DNA from: Chloroflexota bacterium
Lineage (GTDB): Bacteria; Chloroflexota; Anaerolineae; Caldilineales; Caldilineaceae
Length of the DNA: 36,331 nucleotides
Direction: 5' to 3'
Assembly: GCA_003451595.1 (NCBI GenBank)
Contig: DMDA01000024.1
Location: 1 to 36,331 of the forward strand
In this document: positions 31,413 to 36,331 of the stretch, in pieces
How positions within the stretch are numbered: the stretch's first letter is position 1
How the letters are laid out: the number at the start of each line of letters is the position of its first letter
Program-made: the position numbers and the translations under genes
The notes under the pieces: generated by a model
Database searches by the model: none
What the model saw: the letters and a program-made list of their open reading frames with translations, nothing else
What the model was told of the DNA's origin: nothing

Positions 31413-33737
31413 ATGCAACTGATTATCTGTCCCCATCTTGGCCTAGAGGATGACCCTACGCTCATCCGTACTGCAGCCACGCGCGCACACCGTTGCTACG
31501 TCCAGGCAAGCGTGATGGCGCCCGATGTGGAGCATCAGACTGCCTTCTGTCTTTCCGGTGCGTTCAAGACATGCCCTTACTACGCAGATGCTGACGCCCT
31601 GGCGCCAGTTGCACCATCCGTAACCTGGCGTCCCCCGGAACTAGATGAGGGCGCGCGTCCCGCCTGGCTGAGCTATCTCTGGCTGGGGTTGTCGGCGGTG
31701 ATCGTGGTTGTCTTTGCCTTTGTCATGATCACCGCTGGGCTGGACTTCCTACGCCCACCCGTGGTGGCAACGCCGATGGTGCTGGCGACTGCTACGCCAA
31801 CCCTCTCTTCACCGACTGCTACACCGACCCAGGGTCACATCGAGTTGGCGCGATTGCTCCCGACGCCGACGCCCGTCCCTGGCGGCCAAACGTTGACGCT
31901 GACGCCCCGCGCTGGTGACGTCGGCTGGTGGGCCAGCAGCGATGCGCGCGCCAACCATCTGGGCGATTCGTTCCTCTACGCCGGACGTCTGGGCGATCAG
32001 CACTTTCTCTCCATGATCCGCTTCGAACTGGCGCGCGTGGCCCGAGGCGCAGCTATCGAACAGGCCACGCTACGGCTCACTGGTTTGGATGACCGGCGCT
32101 TTGATCCCGCCGATCCAGGGCTATGGCTGGTGCAGCTGATCGCCGAAGTCGATGCGCAGGAGCTGACGGACGCCGACTACGTAGCGGCTTACAGCCGTCC
32201 CGCCGCGATTACGCTGGCGCCGCTGACAGCCGCTGACTTGGCCGTGCGCAAGACCAACGAATTGGCGCTGGATGCCGCAGCGCGCGCCTGGCTGGCGCAA
32301 CAACTGCTGGACGGCGCAACTTCGCTGACGGTCCGGCTGCAACCTGCTGGTGACGGTGCGACTTCGCTCTTTGCCTGGGACAGCGGTCAGGGATCGGAGA
32401 GTGAGGGCGCGGCGCCTGAGTTGCACCTTGTCGTCGGTCCACCACCGCCCACGCCGCCGCCCTTGCCGACGAAACCATTCATCGTGGCAACCCTGACGCC
32501 GCCGCCCGCAAACGTTATGACGGCCGTTGCAATGGCGGCGACAGCCACGGCCGTCGCCGCGACCACTGGCACTTATACACCGATTCCGTACCAGGTCTAC
32601 ACGCCTACTCCCTTTCCTGAGAATCTGGAGACAGTGCAGGCGGTGGCGCGGCTGCGCGGGCTGCCGCCTGTGCTGGTCGATACGCCGACGCCCGCCAACG
32701 CCGCGACCGCGACCGCCATTGCCGAATACGCCACTGCCGTCGCGCTTACCACCGGCACCTTTACACCCGTGCCATCAGACTATGTGACGCCGATCGTGAT
32801 TGTTCCGACGCCGCCTGCTGAGAATGTAGCGACGGCGGCGGCGCGTGTCCTGGCCGTCACCGCCACTGCGGAGGCGGCTGCCAGGCTTCTGTTGCCAACG
32901 CCGACGCCCACGCCCTGGCCCTACAACGCGGTGATGGGCGTGCTGGTCTATGCCACTGCAGCGCCAGAGAATCTAGAGACAGCTGTCGCCATGAATGAAC
33001 AGGCAGCGCTGATCGCTCGCACCACCGGCACACCTACGCCGCTACCTTGGAATGCGATTGTCATTACGCGTGTGCCGCCGCCAGCAGCGCCCACGCCAAC
33101 CCCAATCCCACTTTTCATCAACGAGGCGGAGTTCACCGCCACGCCGACGCCAACCGATACGGGCACGCCTCCCGCCATGCTGCCCGCCGAAGTGATTGGC
33201 AAGATTCTGTTTAAATCTGACCGCAGCGGCAGTGAGGCGACCTACATGCTCGATCCAGCGACAGGTGCGGTCACCTTGATCACTCAGTCCTGGGTCTATG
33301 CGTTGGCGCGCCAGCAACTGGCCCAGGGGCCGGGCGCAGAGCAGGCTATCGTCAAAGCCGATAATCGTGGAGTGCTGCAAATCCACGCGTATTCACCCAT
33401 CTACAACGCCACGCGCCAATTGACAACCCTCAACGGCGCCAGCTACGATCCGGCATGGTCGCCTACGGGCGCATGGATTGCATTTGTCAGCACCGACTCC
33501 GGCGGCGATGAGATTTATCGCGTGAACCCGGATGGCTCGGTGACACAGCGACTCACCTTCAATACGTGGGAATGGGACAAGCACCCCAGTTGGTCGCCAG
33601 ATGGGGCGCACATTGTCTTCTACTCCAACCGTGACAGCGGGCGTCGTCAACTCTGGATGATGAACGATGATGGCAGCGGGCAGGTCAATTTGAGCAACAA
33701 CGAGTATAATGATTGGGACCCTGTCTGGGTCAGGTAA
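31413..33737 (+). CDS. Modular surface protein: Cys-rich N-terminal module, membrane helix, Thr/Pro repeats, PD40 propeller
   Basis: A 774-residue protein of mixed architecture. Residues 1-65 form a cytoplasmic module with spaced Cys and His: CPHLGLEDDP, HRCY, HQTAFCLSG and KTCPYY. I recall similar modules in Chloroflexota proteins, often with LysM domains; they may bind a metal or redox partner. One membrane helix follows (about 88-112: LSYLWLGLSAVIVVVFAFVM). Outside the membrane come a Thr/Pro linker and a beta-rich domain (about 165-345; GDVGWWASSDARANHLGDSF onward) resembling carbohydrate-binding DNRLRE-type domains. Four imperfect repeats with TTGTxTPxP follow, then a C-terminal TolB/PD40 propeller (YDPAWSPTGAWIAFVS, HPSWSPDGAHIVFYSNRD). 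The enzymatic role is unknown. Its place between the epimerase and the BY-kinase suggests a part in polymer assembly, sensing or anchoring. Confidence 0.85.
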   Translation: MQLIICPHLGLEDDPTLIRTAATRAHRCYVQASVMAPDVEHQTAFCLSGAFKTCPYYADADALAPVAPSVTWRPPELDEGARPAWLSYLWLGLSAVIVVVFAFVMITAGLDFLRPPVVATPMVLATATPTLSSPTATPTQGHIELARLLPTPTPVPGGQTLTLTPRAGDVGWWASSDARANHLGDSFLYAGRLGDQHFLSMIRFELARVARGAAIEQATLRLTGLDDRRFDPADPGLWLVQLIAEVDAQELTDADYVAAYSRPAAITLAPLTAADLAVRKTNELALDAAARAWLAQQLLDGATSLTVRLQPAGDGATSLFAWDSGQGSESEGAAPELHLVVGPPPPTPPPLPTKPFIVATLTPPPANVMTAVAMAATATAVAATTGTYTPIPYQVYTPTPFPENLETVQAVARLRGLPPVLVDTPTPANAATATAIAEYATAVALTTGTFTPVPSDYVTPIVIVPTPPAENVATAAARVLAVTATAEAAARLLLPTPTPTPWPYNAVMGVLVYATAAPENLETAVAMNEQAALIARTTGTPTPLPWNAIVITRVPPPAAPTPTPIPLFINEAEFTATPTPTDTGTPPAMLPAEVIGKILFKSDRSGSEATYMLDPATGAVTLITQSWVYALARQQLAQGPGAEQAIVKADNRGVLQIHAYSPIYNATRQLTTLNGASYDPAWSPTGAWIAFVSTDSGGDEIYRVNPDGSVTQRLTFNTWEWDKHPSWSPDGAHIVFYSNRDSGRRQLWMMNDDGSGQVNLSNNEYNDWDPVWVR
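32500..33060 (+). repeat. Four imperfect coding repeats (N-x3-A-x-A ... TTGTxTPxP)
   Basis: Within the modular surface protein, a unit of roughly 45-55 residues recurs four times. It begins P(A/E)N followed by an Ala/Thr-rich helix (for example TATAIAEYATAVALTTGT) and ends TPxP. Three units keep the TTGTxTPxP close (TTGTYTPIP, TTGTFTPVP, TTGTPTPLP). The third unit has lost it and reads LLLPTPTPTPWP. The units are divergent at DNA level, so this is an old expansion. They probably form a rigid stalk that holds the propeller away from the cell. Confidence 0.75.
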
Positions 33738-33763
33738 ATCATGAAGCACAGCAAGCGAGTGTC

Positions 33764-35623
33764 ATGATGCCGACGAGTAGCGCCAGCAATCAGAATAACC
33801 TGATGGAGTACCTCACCCCACTATGGCGATGGTGGTGGCTGTTGCTGGCTTCGACGTTGGTGGCGACAGTCTCGATGGCGCTTGCCACCTTCTTTGAGCC
33901 AACACAGTACAGCTCGCGCTCCACACTGATGATCGGCGCCAGCATCCGTGATCCCAACCCCAACAGCGGCGAGCTTTATCTGGCGCAACAACTAGTGACC
34001 ACCTACGTTGATCTCATCCAGCGCGCCAGTGTGCGCGAACCGGCGATGGCGACGCTGGGCATGGACTGGCTGCCAGAGTATTCAGCGCGCCAGGTGCCTG
34101 GCACGCAGCTCATGGAAATCAACGTCATTGACACCGACCCGGTGCGCGCTCAGGTGGTGGGGCAGGCGCTGATCGAGCAGCTCATTGCACTTAGCCCTGA
34201 GGGCGCGCAAGAACAGAAGCGCGCCGATTTTATCGAGCAAGAACTTGATTCACTGCAGGCCAGCATCACTGAGACCAAAGCAGAAATTGAGCGCCGCCAG
34301 AGTGATCTGGCAACCCTATTCAGCGCCCGCCAGATCGCTGACGCCCAAAATCAGATCGACGCGCTGCAGAGCAAGCTGAGCACTCTGCAAAGCAACTTTA
34401 CCGCCTTGATCTCTACGACGCAGAAGGGCGCCGTCAACACAATCACCGTGATCGAGCCGCCCGCCGTTGGGACGCCTGTCTCCAACAACTTGCTGTATAA
34501 GCTGTTGATGGCGGCTGCTGTTGGCTTCATGCTGGCTGCCGGTGGTGCGTACTTGATCGAATTTCTCGATAAGAGCTTCAAGAATTCGGACGAAGTTCAA
34601 CAGCATCTGGGGCTGGCGTCTTTGGGCGCAGTACCGGAGATCGAGATGGCCACAGCGACTGGCAAACGCAAACTTTGGCGCCCGCTGCAACCGGGCAGAG
34701 GCGCGGCAAACGGCGTCCACATGCCGCAAGGCGCCACACGGCGCTTGCCGTCGTCGGCTCTACCTCCTATGATCGACCCGTCGCTGGTGATGTTGCATGA
34801 CAACCAGTCGCCCGCCGCCGAAGCCTTCCGCGTGTTGCGCACTAATCTCCAGTTCGCCGCAGTGGCGCACCCGATACGTTCGCTGGTGGTGAGCAGTTCC
34901 CTGCCAGCAGAAGGCAAATCATGGATCGTCGCCAACCTGGCGATTGCCGCTGCACAGGCAGGCAATCGCGTCGTGATCATGGATTGCGACCTGCATCGCC
35001 CGCGTCAGCACCACATCTTTGGGCTGGGCAATACGCTGGGATTGACGACGGCGCTGCTAGGCATCGAGGGCGTTGCGCTGGAGCAGTTTTTGCAGCCGGG
35101 GCCATTGCCCAGCCTGCGCGTGATGACGAGTGGCCCGCTGCCGCCTAACGCCGCCGAACTGCTCGGTTCCGAGCGAATGCAGTCTCTGCTCGAAGTCGTC
35201 GGCCAGCAGGCGGATATTATCGTGATCGACTCGCCGCCCGCCTCGGTGCTGGCCGACGCCGCCGTGCTCTCGCGTCAGGCGGATGGTGTGTTGTTGGTGG
35301 TGCATACCGGGCGCACCGATCGGGATGTGGTCAAGCGCACAGTGGCTGCATTGCAACAGGTGCAGGCGCACATTGTCGGCGTTGTGCTCAATCGCATGCC
35401 GACGCGCGGGTACGGTTATTCCCATCACTACTATTACTATTACAACTACACTTATGCACACAAGTATTATCGCCGTGACGAGCAGCTCGTCGGCGGTGTG
35501 CTGCCGGTGACGCCAGCCCGACCCACGCTCAATGGCAAAGCACCCACGCCAGAGGGCGCGCCTGTCCCCGATTCACCCCGCCCGCCATCTAACCCAGGCC
35601 AGGAAGGCGTCCACGAAAGCTGA
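33764..35623 (+). CDS. Wzz/BY-kinase fusion: polysaccharide co-polymerase and tyrosine autokinase
   Basis: A 619-residue fusion of a chain-length regulator with a bacterial tyrosine kinase, controlling polymer length and export by cycles of autophosphorylation. Residues 20-45 hold the first helix and 45-230 the Wzz outer domain with a coiled coil (about 145-225). The second helix lies near 246-270, preceded by the proline motif EPPAVGTPVSNN. The kinase domain has Walker A SSLPAEGKS (about 378-386), Walker A' VVIMDCDLHRPR (about 404) and Walker B IIVIDSPP (about 485). The tail carries 11 tyrosines in 20 codons (35411-35470), then a Pro-rich end. The start at 33764 (ATG ATG) follows the previous stop by 26 bases; the longer frame to 33713 would overlap the surface-protein gene. 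It is probably the last gene of the unit. Confidence 0.93.
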   Translation: MMPTSSASNQNNLMEYLTPLWRWWWLLLASTLVATVSMALATFFEPTQYSSRSTLMIGASIRDPNPNSGELYLAQQLVTTYVDLIQRASVREPAMATLGMDWLPEYSARQVPGTQLMEINVIDTDPVRAQVVGQALIEQLIALSPEGAQEQKRADFIEQELDSLQASITETKAEIERRQSDLATLFSARQIADAQNQIDALQSKLSTLQSNFTALISTTQKGAVNTITVIEPPAVGTPVSNNLLYKLLMAAAVGFMLAAGGAYLIEFLDKSFKNSDEVQQHLGLASLGAVPEIEMATATGKRKLWRPLQPGRGAANGVHMPQGATRRLPSSALPPMIDPSLVMLHDNQSPAAEAFRVLRTNLQFAAVAHPIRSLVVSSSLPAEGKSWIVANLAIAAAQAGNRVVIMDCDLHRPRQHHIFGLGNTLGLTTALLGIEGVALEQFLQPGPLPSLRVMTSGPLPPNAAELLGSERMQSLLEVVGQQADIIVIDSPPASVLADAAVLSRQADGVLLVVHTGRTDRDVVKRTVAALQQVQAHIVGVVLNRMPTRGYGYSHHYYYYYNYTYAHKYYRRDEQLVGGVLPVTPARPTLNGKAPTPEGAPVPDSPRPPSNPGQEGVHES

Positions 35624-35652
35624 CCGCCTTCACTGCCACGCAGGCATGTAGT

Positions 35653-35711
35653 CTGGTTGGTGACGCTGGCCTCCAAAAACGTCTGCGTCGCCAACACAGA
35701 CGTCAAACCAG
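35653..35711 (+). terminator. Nested inverted repeat after the BY-kinase gene, possible terminator
   Basis: CTGGTT-GG-TGA (35653-35663) pairs with TCAAACCAG (35703-35711), leaving a two-base bulge. Inside it ACGTCTG (35679-35685) pairs with CAGACGT (35697-35703) around an 11-base loop. It lies 30 bases after the last polysaccharide gene, where a terminator is expected. No T-run follows, so it would have to be factor-dependent or serve another purpose. Confidence 0.3.
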
Positions 35712-35724
35712 CCACGCGGTGCGG

Positions 35725-35752
35725 TTGCAATGCACACCGGCAGTAGTACAAT
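35725..35752 (+). promoter_or_regulatory. Candidate sigma-70-type promoter for the dehydrogenase gene
   Basis: TTGCAA (35725-35730) and TACAAT (35747-35752) are separated by 16 bases. Seven bases separate the -10 box from ATG 35760, the same -10 box and the same distance as at 26395-26408. This predicts a leaderless transcript starting at or next to the A of the ATG. Confidence 0.5.
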
Positions 35753-35759
35753 GTTCCTC

Positions 35760-36331
35760 ATGGACGCTCATATTTCCGACTTTCTCCACGCCTTGTACCC
35801 ACGCGTGACAGGCGACCTGCGCGCCGACGACTACACGCGCACCCTGTACAGCACCGATGCCAGCCTCTACCAGGTGATGCCGCATGCCGTGCTGATCCCC
35901 AAGCACGCCGACGACATGCAGGCAGCGATCGAAGTGGCGGCGAAACACAAGGTTCCGCTGCTGCCGCGCGCGGGCGGCAGCAGCCTGGCCGGGCAGACCG
36001 TCAACGCCGCGCTGGTGATCGACACCTCGCGCTGGCTCGACCAGGTGTTGGAAATCAACGCCGAGGAGCGCTGGGTGCGCGTGCAGCCCGGCATCGTGCT
36101 CGACGTGCTCAACGCCCGGCTCAAGCCGCACGGGCTGCAATTCGGACCCGACCCGGCGTCGAGCAACCGCGCCTGTCTGGGCGGCATCGTCTCCAACAAT
36201 GCAACCGGTAGCCACTCGATTGTCTACGGCATGGCGGTCGATCACGTGCTGGAGATGAAGGTGCTGCTTGACGACGGTTCGCCCGCCCACCTGCGCCCGC
36301 TTAACGCCGATGAACTCCGCCAGCATTGTGC
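35760..36331 (+). CDS. FAD-binding dehydrogenase, GlcD/D-lactate dehydrogenase type (5' part, runs off the window)
   Basis: An open frame of 190 codons continues past the right edge. It begins MDAHISDFLHALYPRV and carries the N-terminal PCMH-type FAD-binding fold of glycolate/D-lactate oxidases. PRAGGSSLAGQTVN (about residues 79-92) is the pyrophosphate-binding loop, VRVQPGIVLDVLNARL follows, then FGPDPASSNRACLGGIVSNN with the flavin-contact region and GSHSIVYGMAVDHV. Such proteins oxidise 2-hydroxy acids, often with a second Fe-S domain further downstream that cannot be seen here. An in-frame ATG at 35751 overlaps the -10 box, so 35760 is preferred. It has no obvious link to polysaccharide synthesis and marks the right border of the locus. 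Confidence 0.88.
   Translation, partial: MDAHISDFLHALYPRVTGDLRADDYTRTLYSTDASLYQVMPHAVLIPKHADDMQAAIEVAAKHKVPLLPRAGGSSLAGQTVNAALVIDTSRWLDQVLEINAEERWVRVQPGIVLDVLNARLKPHGLQFGPDPASSNRACLGGIVSNNATGSHSIVYGMAVDHVLEMKVLLDDGSPAHLRPLNADELRQHC

Noticed and set aside
34899..34925. Defective Walker A in the BY-kinase (PAEGKSW in place of PGEGKST)
   Set aside because: The catalytic Lys and following Ser are kept, and the next position is variable in related kinases (Wzc has GKTF), so loss of function is not implied.

Overview
The window is one long, entirely plus-strand surface-polysaccharide locus of about 35.6 kb, followed by the start of an unrelated FAD-dependent dehydrogenase gene at the right edge. 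The organism is most likely a member of the Chloroflexota (Caldilinea/Anaerolinea-like). This is inferred from several things: Pro/Thr-rich 'TPTPTP' linkers and repeated TTGTxTPxP units in the protein at 31413-33737, its N-terminal CPxLGL...HQ...CLSG...CP cysteine module, a high but patchy GC content, and short word-like repeats sitting inside coding sequence. No rRNA, tRNA, CRISPR array, transposase or integrase is visible. No gene-free stretch exceeds 300 bases; the largest gaps are 26214-26407 and 35624-35759.

Left part, 1-26213, is an ABC-exporter type cluster whose genes are mostly coupled by ATGA or TGATG overlaps. It begins with a broken export ATPase. Two GT39/GT89-like membrane glycosyltransferases follow, then a membrane-anchored Asp-box propeller protein, an ABC-2 permease and its ATPase with a C-terminal glycan-binding domain (Wzm/Wzt), and two asparagine-synthetase-like amidotransferases. 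The rest consists of GT2 and GT4 glycosyltransferases, a UDP-GlcNAc 2-epimerase, an O-antigen ligase/polymerase (Wzy_C) and two more GT39-like membrane enzymes. This half is full of recombination scars: a truncated ATPase, an orphan GT tail, a GT4 whose end is spliced to a piece of another GT4, a frameshifted methyltransferase, a 14-bp tandem duplication that shifts the end of a GT4, and an abrupt GC step inside one GT2 gene.

Right part, 26408-35623, looks like a second and cleaner transcription unit. It holds a GT4, a polyprenyl-phosphate sugar-1-phosphate transferase (initiating enzyme), a processive-type membrane GT2, a second and different UDP-GlcNAc 2-epimerase, a large modular surface protein and a Wzz/BY-kinase fusion with a C-terminal tyrosine cluster. 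Together these suggest synthesis and length control of an exopolysaccharide. The 26408 and 35760 starts each lie exactly seven bases after a TACAAT box, which suggests leaderless transcripts. No Wzx flippase is visible, so export of the second polymer must depend on genes outside the window or on the Wzm/Wzt pair.
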